From contig CALWEX010000087.1 in assembly GCA_944377425.1 (NCBI GenBank), forward strand, positions 1 to 59,592: a stretch of DNA of 59,592 bases. The letters run 5' to 3'. Below the pieces are notes generated by a model, which saw only the letters and a program-made list of their open reading frames with translations, did not search any database and was not told the origin of the DNA. The position numbers and the translations under genes are program-made. The DNA comes from an uncultured Clostridia bacterium. GTDB lineage: Bacteria; Bacillota; Clostridia; Lachnospirales; Anaerotignaceae. This document shows, piece after piece, positions 23,830 to 34,022 of this stretch (position 1 is its first letter; the number at the start of each line of letters is the position of its first letter).

Positions 23830-25383
23830 TTATAATTTTGTTGTCCACTTGGAGCAATCCATAACTTTAGTAGCAAGGCCTTCGTAAAATTCAACCTCAT
23901 GGCAAACCATTAAAATACTGCCTTTATATGCCAATAATGCTCTTTTAAGCTCATCTTTTGCGTCTTTATCAAGGTGGTTTGTAGGCTCATCAAGTACAAG
24001 AAGGTTGGTTTGGTTATTTATAAGTTTGCAGAGCCTTACTTTTGCCTGTTCTCCGCCGCTTAATACCTTAACACGGCTTTCAATATGCTTTGTGGTTAAT
24101 CCGCATTTTGCCAGTGCACTTCTTACCTCATACTGAGTATAAGACGGAAATTCCTTCCATATTTCTTCTATGCATGTTGTTTGTATATCATTAGGCATTT
24201 CCTGTTCAAAATAACCTGTATACAAATAATCTCCCAGCTCTACGCTTCCACTTAAAGGCTTTATAATACCCAAAACACTTTTTAAAAGCGTACTTTTTCC
24301 TATTCCGTTAGCTCCTGTAAGGACTATTTTTTCTCCTCTTTCCATTTCAATATTAAGAGGTTTTGAAAGAGGCTCGTCGTAGCCTATAACAAGGTCTTTT
24401 GTCTGGAATATATATCTGCCTGAGGCGCGGGCTTCTTTAAAATTAAATTCCGGCTTTGGCTTTTCGTGAGATAATTCTATAAGCTCCATTTTATCCAGCT
24501 TTTTCTGACGGCTCATAGCCATATTTCTTGTGGCAACTCTGGCTTTGTTTCGGCTTACAAAGTCTTTTAAATTGGCAATTTCTTTCTGCTGTTTTTCATA
24601 TGCCGCTTGAAGCTGGGCTTTTTTCATTTCATAAACTTCCATAAACTTGTCATAATCGCCTACATATCTGTTAAGCTGCTGATTATCCATGTGGTAAATA
24701 ATATTTACAACACTGTTTAAAAATGGAATATCATGGGAAATAAGCACAAAAGCGTTTTCGTATTCCTGCAAGTATCTTTTAAGCCAAAGTATGTGCTCTT
24801 TATCAAGGTAGTTTGTAGGCTCGTCCAGAAGCAGTATATCAGGCTTTTCAAGAAGGAGCTTGCCCAAAAGCACTTTTGTTCTCTGTCCGCCTGAAAGGTC
24901 GTTTACATCTCTGTCAAGGCCTAAGTCAGTAAGGCCTAAAGCTCTTGCAACTTCCTCTACCTTTGAATCAATATTGTAAAAGTCATGGGAAGAGAGAAGC
25001 TCTTGTATAACGCCCATTTCTTCCATATACTCCTCAAGCTCGCTTTCGGAAGCGTCTGCCATTTTATCACAAAGGCTGTTCATCTGCTCCTCCATTTCAA
25101 AAAGGAATGAAAAAGCTGAAGAAAGCACATCACGTATAGTCATACCCTTTTCAAGAACAGTATGCTGGTCAAGGTAGCCGGCTCTTACATTTTTTGCCCA
25201 TTCCACCTTGCCCTCATCAGGCATAAGTTTGCCTGTTATAATATTCATAAATGTGGATTTTCCCTCACCGTTGGCACCTATAAGGCCTATATGCTCACCT
25301 TTTAAAAGGCGGAATGACACGTTATTAAATATCGCCCTATCACCAAAACCGTGGGATAAATTTTCTACGTTTAGTATGCTCAT
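23830..25383 (-). CDS. ABC-F family ATPase (ribosome-associated)
   Basis: A soluble protein of 517 residues with two ABC ATPase domains and no membrane helices. First domain: Walker A GANGEGKST near 36-44, signature LSGGQRTKV near 165, Walker B LLLDEPTNYLD. A charged linker (about 240-310) follows. Second domain: GANGIGKST, LSGGEQAKV, VLDEPTNHLD. This is the layout of ABC-F translation factors such as EttA/YbiT/YkpA, which act at the ribosomal E site. Resistance-type ABC-F proteins usually have longer linkers, so a housekeeping role is more likely. It lies 80 bases downstream of the cysteine desulfurase gene on the same strand and may share its transcript. Confidence 0.9.
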   Translation of the reverse strand: MSILNVENLSHGFGDRAIFNNVSFRLLKGEHIGLIGANGEGKSTFMNIITGKLMPDEGKVEWAKNVRAGYLDQHTVLEKGMTIRDVLSSAFSFLFEMEEQMNSLCDKMADASESELEEYMEEMGVIQELLSSHDFYNIDSKVEEVARALGLTDLGLDRDVNDLSGGQRTKVLLGKLLLEKPDILLLDEPTNYLDKEHILWLKRYLQEYENAFVLISHDIPFLNSVVNIIYHMDNQQLNRYVGDYDKFMEVYEMKKAQLQAAYEKQQKEIANLKDFVSRNKARVATRNMAMSRQKKLDKMELIELSHEKPKPEFNFKEARASGRYIFQTKDLVIGYDEPLSKPLNIEMERGEKIVLTGANGIGKSTLLKSVLGIIKPLSGSVELGDYLYTGYFEQEMPNDIQTTCIEEIWKEFPSYTQYEVRSALAKCGLTTKHIESRVKVLSGGEQAKVRLCKLINNQTNLLVLDEPTNHLDKDAKDELKRALLAYKGSILMVCHEVEFYEGLATKVMDCSKWTTKL

Positions 25384-25463
25384 TATATCTCTCCTGTTTA
25401 CTAAATACCCTTTTAACAGCTATCGGATATGTTATCATAACAAAAAAGCAATTACAACAGAAA

Positions 25464-26606
25464 TTAAAAGCTTCTAAGTGTTTTAATTATTTTTTCCAGT
25501 GTTTGAGCGGTATATATAAGCTCATCTTTTGTATTTCTGCTAGAAATTGTAAACCTTACAGCACCACGAATTACATCGTCTTTTAAACCCATAGCCTTTA
25601 AAACGTGTGAAAGAGAGTTACTTTTTGATGCACAGGCACTTTGGGAAGAAACACAAATACCCTTTGACGAAAGTGCCGAAACAATACTTTTTCCAGACAA
25701 TCCCAAAAATGAAATGTTGCTTGTGCCAGGAAGCCGATTCTCTTTTGACCCATTTAAAACACAATCCTGCACGGAATTTAAAACCATGTCTTCAAAAAAG
25801 TCACGAAGATTTTTTGTTTTAGTATATTCTTCTTCCAAATTAATGGCAGCCAAAGAGCATGCCTTACCCAATGCTACAATATACGGCACATTTTCTGTTC
25901 CGGCTCTTAAGCCTTTTTCCTGACTTCCTCCATGTATAAGGCTCGAAATTTCAATACCATTTTTCTTATACAAAAAACCTATGCCTTTTGGAGCACCAAA
26001 TTTATGACCGGAAACTGAGAGCATGTCACATTGTATATTTTTTACATCAATTTTTATATGGCCTGCCGCCTGTACAGCGTCGGTATGGAAATAAGCACCT
26101 TTATTGTGTGCCATAGCGGCAATTTCTTTAACAGGCTGCAAGGCTCCTGTTTCGTTATTGGCCAGCATAACGCTTACTATAGCTGTGTTATCACCAATTA
26201 TTTTTTCGGCTTTTTCCAAATCAACTATTCCGCTTTTATCAACAGGTATATATTCCACATCAAAGCCATATTTTTTTAAAAACTCCACAGTGTTTAAAAC
26301 AGCATGGTGCTCTATAGGTGTTGTTACTATTTTATTTCTTTTTCCTCTGAAAAAATCAGCCGCTCCTTTAATAGCCCAGTTGTCGGCTTCACTTCCACCT
26401 GATGTAAAGTAAATTTCGTCTTTCTCAGCCCCTATTAAATCTGCCGCCTGCTTTCTAGCCAAATCTATGGCGTTTCTTGCTTTTTGTGCAAAATCGTAAG
26501 CAGATGACGGGTTAGCGTACTGCAACACAAAATACTCCTGCATACTGTCAAATACTTCTTGCAGTACAGGTGTTGTTGCGGCATTATCTAGGTAAATGCT
26601 GTTCAT
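25464..26606 (-). CDS. Cysteine desulfurase (NifS/IscS family)
   Basis: PLP enzyme that takes sulfur from cysteine for Fe-S cluster or thio-modified tRNA synthesis. 380 residues: YLDNAATTPVLQEVFDSM at the start, MLANNETGALQPV, the PLP lysine in SVSGHKFGAPKGIGFLY, GGSQEKGLRAGTENV, and the catalytic cysteine in SSQSACASKSNSLSHVLKAMG. The short SAC loop fits group II-like NifS enzymes rather than SufS. ATG at 26606 is preceded by AAAGGTGAT; an open upstream extension lacks an RBS. No iscU or thiI lies next to it, so its acceptor is unknown. Confidence 0.92.
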   Translation of the reverse strand: MNSIYLDNAATTPVLQEVFDSMQEYFVLQYANPSSAYDFAQKARNAIDLARKQAADLIGAEKDEIYFTSGGSEADNWAIKGAADFFRGKRNKIVTTPIEHHAVLNTVEFLKKYGFDVEYIPVDKSGIVDLEKAEKIIGDNTAIVSVMLANNETGALQPVKEIAAMAHNKGAYFHTDAVQAAGHIKIDVKNIQCDMLSVSGHKFGAPKGIGFLYKKNGIEISSLIHGGSQEKGLRAGTENVPYIVALGKACSLAAINLEEEYTKTKNLRDFFEDMVLNSVQDCVLNGSKENRLPGTSNISFLGLSGKSIVSALSSKGICVSSQSACASKSNSLSHVLKAMGLKDDVIRGAVRFTISSRNTKDELIYTAQTLEKIIKTLRSF

Positions 26607-26722
26607 AATATCACCTTTTATAGTTTTTACATTATAATATGCCACACAAACAAAACAGTTACACGAATATGGGAATTTTAAGTATTTTTTTGTATTCTTT
26701 TTTAATGGGTAATATTATTCTG

Positions 26723-26751
26723 TTGAAAAAACTACATTAAAATGTTAAAAT
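26723..26751 (+). promoter_or_regulatory. Promoter of the DUF4127 operon
   Basis: TTGAAA (26723-26728), 17 bases, TAAAAT (26746-26751) with TGT before the -10 (extended -10). It would drive the DUF4127-activase-CorA run. Confidence 0.65.
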
Positions 26752-26823
26752 TTATTATGTTGGTTCTTATACAGGAATTTTTAATAATACGTTTACATAA
26801 TTATTTTTGAAAGGATTTTAAAC

Positions 26824-28680
26824 TTGAGAAAGAACTATATATTTATTCCCGTTTTGTTTTTATTTTCACTGCTTTTTTCTGTTCCGGCTTTAGCAGCTTC
26901 AGTAGTTATTTCACCTATCGACAGCAGACCTATCAGCAATTCTTATTTAGAAAAACTTGTTAAGCTTAACAACGATACCCTTATTACTGTACCTCAGGAA
27001 TATCTTGATGTTTTTACAACGGATACTCAAAAGTTTGCCGACAGTGCTTTGGTTAGGCAGTCTGTACGGGAAAATGTTAAAAATACTGCTTCAAAAGATA
27101 CAACAGTAATTATAAACGCGTCTTCCTATTTTACAGGCGGACTTATAGGCAGCCGCTGTGCCAGAGAGTACCAAAATACCGACGAAGCCCTTAAAGAGCT
27201 TTTAAGCCTTTTAACAGATTACCCACAGCCTAAATATTACGTCAACATTGCCATGCCCCGCAACCTGCCGGAAAACCGCGGACAGGAAATTTGGCCAGAT
27301 GACGAGAAAATAAAGGGTCTTGGTTCTTTTTATTTGGAGCACAACCCTAACTGTGAGGATTATGAAAAAATAAGCCAGACATATTCTTTAGTTACACCAA
27401 CGCAGTTTTTAATGGAATATGGCTATGTATACAATAAAAAAATCGAAAGCCGTTCCGCATCCCTTACACCTTGGGAAAAGGACTTTCTTGATTACTGCGA
27501 CAAAAACTATGTAAACAGTACTACTTATGGCCAGTATATTAAAAACTATATTACGCCTTTTGAGGAAACAGCCAAAATATGCGACAGCCTTATGAGATGG
27601 CAAAGAGCCGGCAAAATAGACGAAATAATAATAGGCAACGATGACCTTCAGCTTCCGGATTCAATAAGCTACTTTTACTCTCAGGGTGCTTCATGGGTAC
27701 CACTTGAAAACTCTACACCTATAAAATACAGCTTTTCAAGAACATATATGAATATAGGCATAAACAGTGTTAAAGAAAAAATGAAACGCTCTTATGGCGA
27801 GGAAGAAACACAAAGAGCCCTTGAAGGCAAAGGCGAAAGTATTAACTTTATATTCGGTATGGATGAAATACCACACCTTATATACGCCAGAAGCGTATCA
27901 CAAAAAAACGGTTACTGCGCTGATATGGATATTATAAATTATAACAGCAATGTTGTTGCTGCCGATTATGATGTTCTTGCCAGCAGCGCTTTAGCACAGA
28001 ACGCCCTTAACTTTGTTTCAGCTAACCTTGATTCAAAGGGAAATAAGTGCGACATTTTTGTATACGACTATTCGTCAGGCTCAGAAAGCGACAAAGAGCC
28101 TTTTATAACAAAGCTTAATAATTCTATTGAAAGCGGAAACAATGCTTCACTTGTGGAGCTTTACACATATCAAACCATTAGTTCCGCAAACAATTATATA
28201 TTTAAAGAGCTTTTGGATAACTCAGCAAACAAAAACAAAGATTTAGGCATTACGGACTTAACTTCGTTTTCTGCATGGAATACCAATGCCAACGCTCTTG
28301 GCTTAGGCATTGCCCACAGCGAAGTTTTTATGCTTGCCTCACAAAATAGCAATAATGTTAAGTCTTTTGCCCAAAATCAGGCAAACATACTTTTACAGCA
28401 TGTATTTGATGACGGAATTTATTACGGACAGCTTAGGGAACAGTTTACAAAAGAGGGCTATGTGCCATCAAAAGAAGATATGGAGCAAAGCCAATATCTA
28501 TTATCTGCTTTAGATACTGAAAAAGTTTTAAACGCCTTTAAAGGCATGTATGTTACATCAAACGGCAAATGCGCCGTTATTACAGAAGCAGAGCTTGAAA
28601 AAGCGGCTTTTCCGTGGCAGAGGCTTTTTGACTGCCATATAGAAACAAAATGCTCCGCCGCCGAAGTAAAGCTTAATTAA
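26824..28680 (+). CDS. DUF4127 secreted protein
   Basis: A 618-residue exported protein of family DUF4127. The TTG start (RBS AAAGGA) opens a signal peptide KNYIFIPVLFLFSLLFSVPA ending near residue 25; then comes the family start SVVISPIDSRPISNSYLEKL, followed later by NASSYFTGGLIGSR and DEIIIGNDDLQLPDS, which resembles a metal/phosphate-binding fold, and GLGIAHSEVFM near the end. The family occurs in Firmicutes and has no established function; some members have been guessed to be hydrolases. It is followed 30 bases later by a BadF/HgdC-type gene, which may or may not be functionally related. Confidence 0.8.
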   Translation: MRKNYIFIPVLFLFSLLFSVPALAASVVISPIDSRPISNSYLEKLVKLNNDTLITVPQEYLDVFTTDTQKFADSALVRQSVRENVKNTASKDTTVIINASSYFTGGLIGSRCAREYQNTDEALKELLSLLTDYPQPKYYVNIAMPRNLPENRGQEIWPDDEKIKGLGSFYLEHNPNCEDYEKISQTYSLVTPTQFLMEYGYVYNKKIESRSASLTPWEKDFLDYCDKNYVNSTTYGQYIKNYITPFEETAKICDSLMRWQRAGKIDEIIIGNDDLQLPDSISYFYSQGASWVPLENSTPIKYSFSRTYMNIGINSVKEKMKRSYGEEETQRALEGKGESINFIFGMDEIPHLIYARSVSQKNGYCADMDIINYNSNVVAADYDVLASSALAQNALNFVSANLDSKGNKCDIFVYDYSSGSESDKEPFITKLNNSIESGNNASLVELYTYQTISSANNYIFKELLDNSANKNKDLGITDLTSFSAWNTNANALGLGIAHSEVFMLASQNSNNVKSFAQNQANILLQHVFDDGIYYGQLREQFTKEGYVPSKEDMEQSQYLLSALDTEKVLNAFKGMYVTSNGKCAVITEAELEKAAFPWQRLFDCHIETKCSAAEVKLN

Positions 28681-28710
28681 AAAACATTATACGAAACGGA
28701 AGTGAAAAAC

Positions 28711-31620
28711 TTGAGAATAGGCTTAGACATAGGCTCAACTACTATTAAAAGTGTAGTTATAGACAAGCTTGGCAAAATCGTCTATTCGTCTTATGAAAGA
28801 CATTTTTCGCAGATTACTGCAAAAACTGTTGAAATGCTTACAGATATAAAAAACAAATTTGAAAATGAGGTTTTTTCCCTTGTTATTTCCGGTTCTGCCG
28901 GAATGGGTATGGCCGAAAGCTGTGATATTGAGTTCGTTCAAGAAGTTTACGCTGAAAAAGTAGCCGCTGAAAAGAACTTGCCTGACAGTGATGTTATTAT
29001 AGAGCTTGGCGGTGAAGATGCAAAAATCATATTTTTAGGTCAAGCTATGGAAGCCCGCATGAATGGAACATGTGCCGGCGGAACAGGCGCCTTTATAGAC
29101 CAAATGGCTACTCTTTTAAATGTTAAAACAGAAGAAATGAACGATTTGGCCGCACAATACGAAAAAACATACACCATAGCATCCCGCTGCGGTGTTTTTG
29201 CCAAAAGCGACATTCAGCCGCTATTAAACCAAGGTGCCAAAAAAAGCGATATAGCCATAAGCATATTTTATGCCGTTGTAAACCAGACTATAGGCGGTCT
29301 TGCTCAAGGCAGGCCTGTTGAGGGAAATGTGGTTTATTTAGGCGGACCTCTTACATTTATGCCGGTTTTAAGGGAATGTTTTGACAAAACAATAGGCACA
29401 AAAGGCATTTGTCCTGAAAACTCACTTTATTATGTAGCTTTAGGCGCCGCATACTGCGCTAAAAAAGAAATTGACTTAAATAGCGTAATTGAAAAACTTT
29501 CAAAATACGTATCTATATCCGAATGGGCCAAACTTCCTCCACTTTTTGAAAATGAGGAAGAATATTCTGCCTTTAAAGCCCGTCACGCTAAAGCCGATGT
29601 TAAATACGGCGATTTAAAGTCATACGACAAAAACACATATATAGGCATAGACGCCGGAAGTACAACAATTAAAACTGTTGTTATGGGTGAAGACGGAGAA
29701 ATACTGCACAGTGTTTATATGTCAAACAGCGGAAATCCTGTGCCTATAATACTTCAGTTTTTGAAGTCACTTTATGAAATTAAGCCTGACATTAAAATAA
29801 AAAGCGCTTGTGTTACAGGCTATGGCGAGGATATAATTAAAAACGCGTTCCATATTGACCACGGTCTTGTTGAAACAGTTGCCCACTTTACAGCGGCAAA
29901 ATATTTTATGCCTGATGTTGAATTTATAATCGACATAGGCGGACAGGACATGAAATGCTTTAAAATTAAAAACGGCGTTATAGATAATATATATTTAAAC
30001 GAAGCCTGCTCATCGGGCTGCGGCTCATTCCTCCAAACATTTGCAAATACACTTGGTTATGATGTTGAGGAATTTTCTCAGATGGGCCTTTATGCTAAAA
30101 ATGCTGTTGACTTAGGCTCCAGATGTACTGTTTTTATGAACTCATCTGTTAAGCAGGCACAAAAGGACGGCGCCACAACTGGAGATATATCTGCCGGACT
30201 TTCAACAAGTATAGTTAAAAACGCTATTTATAAAGTTATAAGGCCTTCAAGCAAAGACGAATTGGGCAAAAAAATAGTCGTTCAGGGCGGTACATTCCTT
30301 AACGACGCTGTTTTGCGCGCATTTGAAAAAGAAATGGACGTTAACGTAATTCGCCCAGTTATAGCAGGCCTTATGGGAGCTTACGGCTGCGCACTTTATG
30401 CCAAAAAATACGCTGGCGAAAAAAGCTCTATACTTACTGCACAAGACCTTAAAAATTTCAGCCACAGTGTAAAATCGGTAAACTGCGGACTTTGCTCCAA
30501 CAACTGCCGTCTTACTGTTAACACATTTGGTGATGGCAGCAAGTATATAGGCGGCAACCGCTGTGAAAGACCAGTTACCAAAAACGCATCTGTAGGAGAT
30601 TTAAACATATACAGTTTTAAACAGAACGCTTTGCGCTCCCTTAGACCTGTTAAAGGAAAACGCGGCAAAATAGGCATACCTTTGGGCTTAAATATGTATG
30701 AAATGGCCTTTTTCTGGCATAAATTTTTTACAGAATTAGGCTTTGAAGTTGTGCTTTCACCTCTTTCCGACAGGAGCATATTTATTAAAGGCCAAGCTAC
30801 AATTCCAAGCGATACGGTATGCTTCCCGGCAAAGCTTCTTCATGGTCATGTAGCGTATTTAATGGAGCAAGAAGGCATAAACTACATATTCTACCCATGT
30901 ATGAGCTTTAATTTTGACGAGCACTTAGGCGACAACAATTATAACTGCCCTGTAGTTGCTTATTATCCAGAAATTATAGCCGCTAATATGAAAATGAAAG
31001 ACGGTGTTACACTTATAAATGATTATGTAGGCGTACACCGCAAAAAAGATTTTCCTAAAAAGCTGCACGAAATACTTTCTAAATATTTTAAAGACATAAA
31101 CATTAAAGAAATTAAATCCGCCACAGACGCCGCATTTAATGCACGTGAAAAATATATGTCATCTATGCGCTCTGAGGCAAAAAGAATAGTAAAAAAAGCT
31201 CGAAAACAAGGCAAACGCATTATTGTTCTTGCCGGAAGGCCATACCATGTAGACCCTGAAATTAACCATGGTATAGATACCCTTTTGGAATCTTTAGGAA
31301 TGGCTGTTATAAGTGAGGACGCTTTAAGCGGTCTTGTAGAAAAATTCCATGTAAACATACTTAACCAATGGACATATCACGCGCGCCTTTATGCTGCTGC
31401 CAAATTTATATCCGATAAGCCGGACATGGAAATGGTTCAGCTTGTAAGCTTTGGCTGCGGACTTGACGCCATTACAACCGACGAGGTGCGCTCTATAATA
31501 GAAAAAGCTGGCAAAATATATACTCAGATTAAAATTGACGAGATAACAAACCTTGGCACTGTAAAAGTGCGCCTTAGAAGCCTTTTGGCGGCTTTAAAAC
31601 AACAGGAGGGGAATGTATAA
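28711..31620 (+). CDS. Acyl-CoA dehydratase activase-like protein (BadF/HgdC type, two ASKHA domains)
   Basis: A 969-residue relative of the ATP-dependent activators of 2-hydroxyacyl-CoA dehydratases. First ASKHA domain, about 1-265: GLDIGSTTIKSVVID, GGEDAKII, and the cluster-binding region TCAGGTGAFIDQM and ASRCGVFAKSDIQ. Second domain, about 310-560: GIDAGSTTIKTVVM, DIGGQDMKCF, ACSSGCGSFLQTFA, GSRCTVFM. A cysteine-rich segment (NCGLCSNNCRLTV) and a DUF2229-like domain (about 660-960) follow. TTG at 28711 is chosen with GGAAGTGA 5 bases upstream; GTG at 28702 is possible. Many Firmicutes carry this as one protein of about 1400 residues; here the C-terminal part is the next gene. The substrate is unknown. 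Confidence 0.85.
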   Translation: MRIGLDIGSTTIKSVVIDKLGKIVYSSYERHFSQITAKTVEMLTDIKNKFENEVFSLVISGSAGMGMAESCDIEFVQEVYAEKVAAEKNLPDSDVIIELGGEDAKIIFLGQAMEARMNGTCAGGTGAFIDQMATLLNVKTEEMNDLAAQYEKTYTIASRCGVFAKSDIQPLLNQGAKKSDIAISIFYAVVNQTIGGLAQGRPVEGNVVYLGGPLTFMPVLRECFDKTIGTKGICPENSLYYVALGAAYCAKKEIDLNSVIEKLSKYVSISEWAKLPPLFENEEEYSAFKARHAKADVKYGDLKSYDKNTYIGIDAGSTTIKTVVMGEDGEILHSVYMSNSGNPVPIILQFLKSLYEIKPDIKIKSACVTGYGEDIIKNAFHIDHGLVETVAHFTAAKYFMPDVEFIIDIGGQDMKCFKIKNGVIDNIYLNEACSSGCGSFLQTFANTLGYDVEEFSQMGLYAKNAVDLGSRCTVFMNSSVKQAQKDGATTGDISAGLSTSIVKNAIYKVIRPSSKDELGKKIVVQGGTFLNDAVLRAFEKEMDVNVIRPVIAGLMGAYGCALYAKKYAGEKSSILTAQDLKNFSHSVKSVNCGLCSNNCRLTVNTFGDGSKYIGGNRCERPVTKNASVGDLNIYSFKQNALRSLRPVKGKRGKIGIPLGLNMYEMAFFWHKFFTELGFEVVLSPLSDRSIFIKGQATIPSDTVCFPAKLLHGHVAYLMEQEGINYIFYPCMSFNFDEHLGDNNYNCPVVAYYPEIIAANMKMKDGVTLINDYVGVHRKKDFPKKLHEILSKYFKDINIKEIKSATDAAFNAREKYMSSMRSEAKRIVKKARKQGKRIIVLAGRPYHVDPEINHGIDTLLESLGMAVISEDALSGLVEKFHVNILNQWTYHARLYAAAKFISDKPDMEMVQLVSFGCGLDAITTDEVRSIIEKAGKIYTQIKIDEITNLGTVKVRLRSLLAALKQQEGNV

Positions 31621-32886
31621 ATGTCTGAATTAAAAAGAGACAAAAACGGAAGAATACTTTTTACAAAAGAAATGAAAAAAGAGTATACCATACTTGTTCC
31701 GGATATGCTCCCTATTCATTTTAATATTATGAAAAACGTGTTTACACACGCAGGATATAAAATAGAATTGCTTGATAACGATGGTCCTAAAGTAAAACAG
31801 CTTGGGCTTAAATATATGCATAATGATATATGCTACCCTGCATTGCTTGTGGCCGGTCAGTTTTTAGACGCTCTTGAAAGCGGAAAATACGACGTAAACA
31901 AAACAGCCCTTATGATAATGCAAACCGGCGGCGGCTGCCGTGCCTCAAACTACATTCATCTTTTAAGAAAGGCACTTACCAAAGCCGGATACGACAATGT
32001 GCCTATAATATCATTTAACCTTTCAGGCCTTGAGAAAAACAGCGGCTTTAAACTTACACTGCCTATAGTACGCCGCCTTTTAGCCGGTGTTATATATGGC
32101 GACCTTATAATGCTTTTAAGCAATCAGACAAGACCTTACGAGGTTAAAAAAGGCGACAGCGACAGGCTTATTAAAAAATGGACACATGAGCTTTCAAACC
32201 AGTTTATAGCGTCAAAAGGCTACAGCTTTTCACAAATGAAAAGCAACTTTGAAAAAGTAATACAAAGCTTTTCAGCTATACCTCTTAAAAAAGAAATTAA
32301 AACTAAAGTAGGCGTTGTAGGCGAGATATACGTTAAATACGCACGTTTTGCCAATAACAGCCTTGAAAAATTCTTAGCTGATGAGGACTGCGAAGTAATG
32401 GTTCCAGGACTTTTAGGCTTTTTAATGTTTAAAGTAGACGCCAGAGTACAGGACTTTCTTATTTACGGCGGAAGCAGACTTAAATACACAGCGGCTAAAA
32501 CTCTTTTAGGCTATCTTGAAAAAATAGAACGTGCCTTTATGGAAGCAGTAGATAAATCACGCTTTACACAGCTTTCATCATATAACGACACAAAACCGCT
32601 GGTAAACGGCCTTATAGGCCTTGGCAACCGTATGGGTGAAGGCTGGTTCCTTCCTGCTGAAATGATAGAGCTTGTAAAGCATGGCTACGACAATATTGTC
32701 TGCACACAGCCTTTCGGCTGCCTGCCTACCCACATTTGCGGCAAAGGAATGGTACACAAAATAAAATCTATGTATCCTGCGGCCAATATTGTGCCTGTTG
32801 ACTATGACACAGGCGCCACAAAAGTTAATCAGGAAAACCGCATAAAGCTTATGCTTTCTGTTGCAAGAGAAAAACTACCGGTTTAA
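31621..32886 (+). CDS. 2-hydroxyacyl-CoA dehydratase-related partner protein
   Basis: A 421-residue protein starting at the base after the previous stop codon (TAAATG), with GGAGGGG as RBS. It corresponds to the C-terminal third of the long one-piece activase/dehydratase-like proteins: YTILVPDMLPIHFNIMKNVF, NDICYPALLVAGQFLDAL, MQTGGGCRASNYIHLLRKAL, then QPFGCLPTHICGKGMV. The cysteines in DICYP, GGGCR and FGCLP could hold an Fe-S cluster. It probably forms a complex with the upstream protein. Reaction and substrate are unknown; a role in 2-hydroxyacyl-CoA fermentation is possible but not shown by any neighbouring CoA-transferase gene. Confidence 0.82.
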   Translation: MSELKRDKNGRILFTKEMKKEYTILVPDMLPIHFNIMKNVFTHAGYKIELLDNDGPKVKQLGLKYMHNDICYPALLVAGQFLDALESGKYDVNKTALMIMQTGGGCRASNYIHLLRKALTKAGYDNVPIISFNLSGLEKNSGFKLTLPIVRRLLAGVIYGDLIMLLSNQTRPYEVKKGDSDRLIKKWTHELSNQFIASKGYSFSQMKSNFEKVIQSFSAIPLKKEIKTKVGVVGEIYVKYARFANNSLEKFLADEDCEVMVPGLLGFLMFKVDARVQDFLIYGGSRLKYTAAKTLLGYLEKIERAFMEAVDKSRFTQLSSYNDTKPLVNGLIGLGNRMGEGWFLPAEMIELVKHGYDNIVCTQPFGCLPTHICGKGMVHKIKSMYPAANIVPVDYDTGATKVNQENRIKLMLSVAREKLPV

Positions 32887-32914
32887 AACATATTTATAAA
32901 GAAGGCTGATATTA

Positions 32915-33826
32915 ATGGTCTATTTACTTGGTGAGGAACTAATACCTACAACTGAAGAAGAAGCTTTAAACAGCAATAAAGGCGCTGTATATATAATAAA
33001 TGAGGATAAATGCGCAGAGCTGCTTCAAAAGCTTGGCATATCTTATGAACGTGACTATAAATTAGATGATGTATACTTTTGCAAAGCTGAGGCTCAGCAG
33101 GACTGTATATTCGGTACACTGCTTATACCTAAACTGCGTGACCTTTTAGGCAGCCGCTACAGGCTTTTAATGTTTATTACACTTAACAATATAGTTATTG
33201 TAGACGACGATGGCTTTGCAATGCGTATACTTACGCGCATTTTAAGGCGTAAAATACATCAAGGCGAGTCAAAAGCCAAGTTTATTTATAACTTTATAAC
33301 GGAATTTATGACAAAAGACTCAGAGCTTTTGGAAAAATTCGAGCACCGTTTAATGAATATGGAAGAAGAAGCGGCACACGACACCGATAACGACTTTCAA
33401 ATAGACCTTCTTCACACCAGAAAACAACTTCTTACACTAAGAGGATACTACGACCAGATGTCAGAATTCGGCAAAATACTGGAAGAAGACGAAAACCATT
33501 TTTTCACTAAAAACCAGACCAAATATTTTGGTACACTCTCTGACCGTGCGGAACGCTTAAAAGGCAAGGCAGTACACCTTATAGACTACGCCCAGCAGGT
33601 AAAAGACGTATACCAAAGTGGTGTTTCAGCAAGGCAGAACGAAAACATGCAGTTCCTTACAATGGTTTCCACAATTTTCTTCCCTCTTACACTTATTACT
33701 GGCTGGTACGGAATGAACTTTCACGACATGCCAGAGCTTAAAAATGGATACCCGGCAATTATAATACTAAGTATCGCCGTTGTTGTTGTGTGTATACTTA
33801 TATTCAAAAAGAAAAAACTGCTTTAA
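32915..33826 (+). CDS. CorA-family divalent cation transporter
   Basis: Membrane channel for Mg2+ or related ions, 303 residues. A long soluble N-terminal part with a coiled helix (about 130-235) is followed by two C-terminal membrane helices; the first ends in the signature GMN (WYGMNFHDMPEL near 270), the second is IIILSIAVVVVCILIF. The N-terminal funnel domain is shorter than in E. coli CorA and fits the ZntB/CorA-like group in Firmicutes. A 28-base gap after the preceding gene suggests cotranscription. Confidence 0.9.
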   Translation: MVYLLGEELIPTTEEEALNSNKGAVYIINEDKCAELLQKLGISYERDYKLDDVYFCKAEAQQDCIFGTLLIPKLRDLLGSRYRLLMFITLNNIVIVDDDGFAMRILTRILRRKIHQGESKAKFIYNFITEFMTKDSELLEKFEHRLMNMEEEAAHDTDNDFQIDLLHTRKQLLTLRGYYDQMSEFGKILEEDENHFFTKNQTKYFGTLSDRAERLKGKAVHLIDYAQQVKDVYQSGVSARQNENMQFLTMVSTIFFPLTLITGWYGMNFHDMPELKNGYPAIIILSIAVVVVCILIFKKKKLL

Positions 33827-33854
33827 CGCAGTAGAATAAGTTGGAAATAGTTAG

Positions 33855-33884
33855 AAAAAAACACGGCAAAACCGTGTTTTTTTG
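33855..33884 (+). terminator. Terminator after corA
   Basis: AAACACGG / CCGTGTTT with a short CAAAA loop and T7, about 30 bases after the stop. Confidence 0.88.
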
Positions 33885-33934
33885 TTATAAAAAATAATTT
33901 AATATCACTAAATTTTTAATCAGCTGCACAATAA

Positions 33935-33963
33935 TTGAATGTTTACACAGTCAATGATATAAT
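33935..33963 (+). promoter_or_regulatory. Promoter of the 152-residue membrane protein
   Basis: TTGAAT (33935-33940), 17 bases, TATAAT (33958-33963), with TGA before the -10. Confidence 0.75.
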
Positions 33964-34022
33964 TTAAGTAAGTAAATTAATTACAAGCAGTATATTCATA
34001 ATACCAAAAAAGAGGTGTACAA

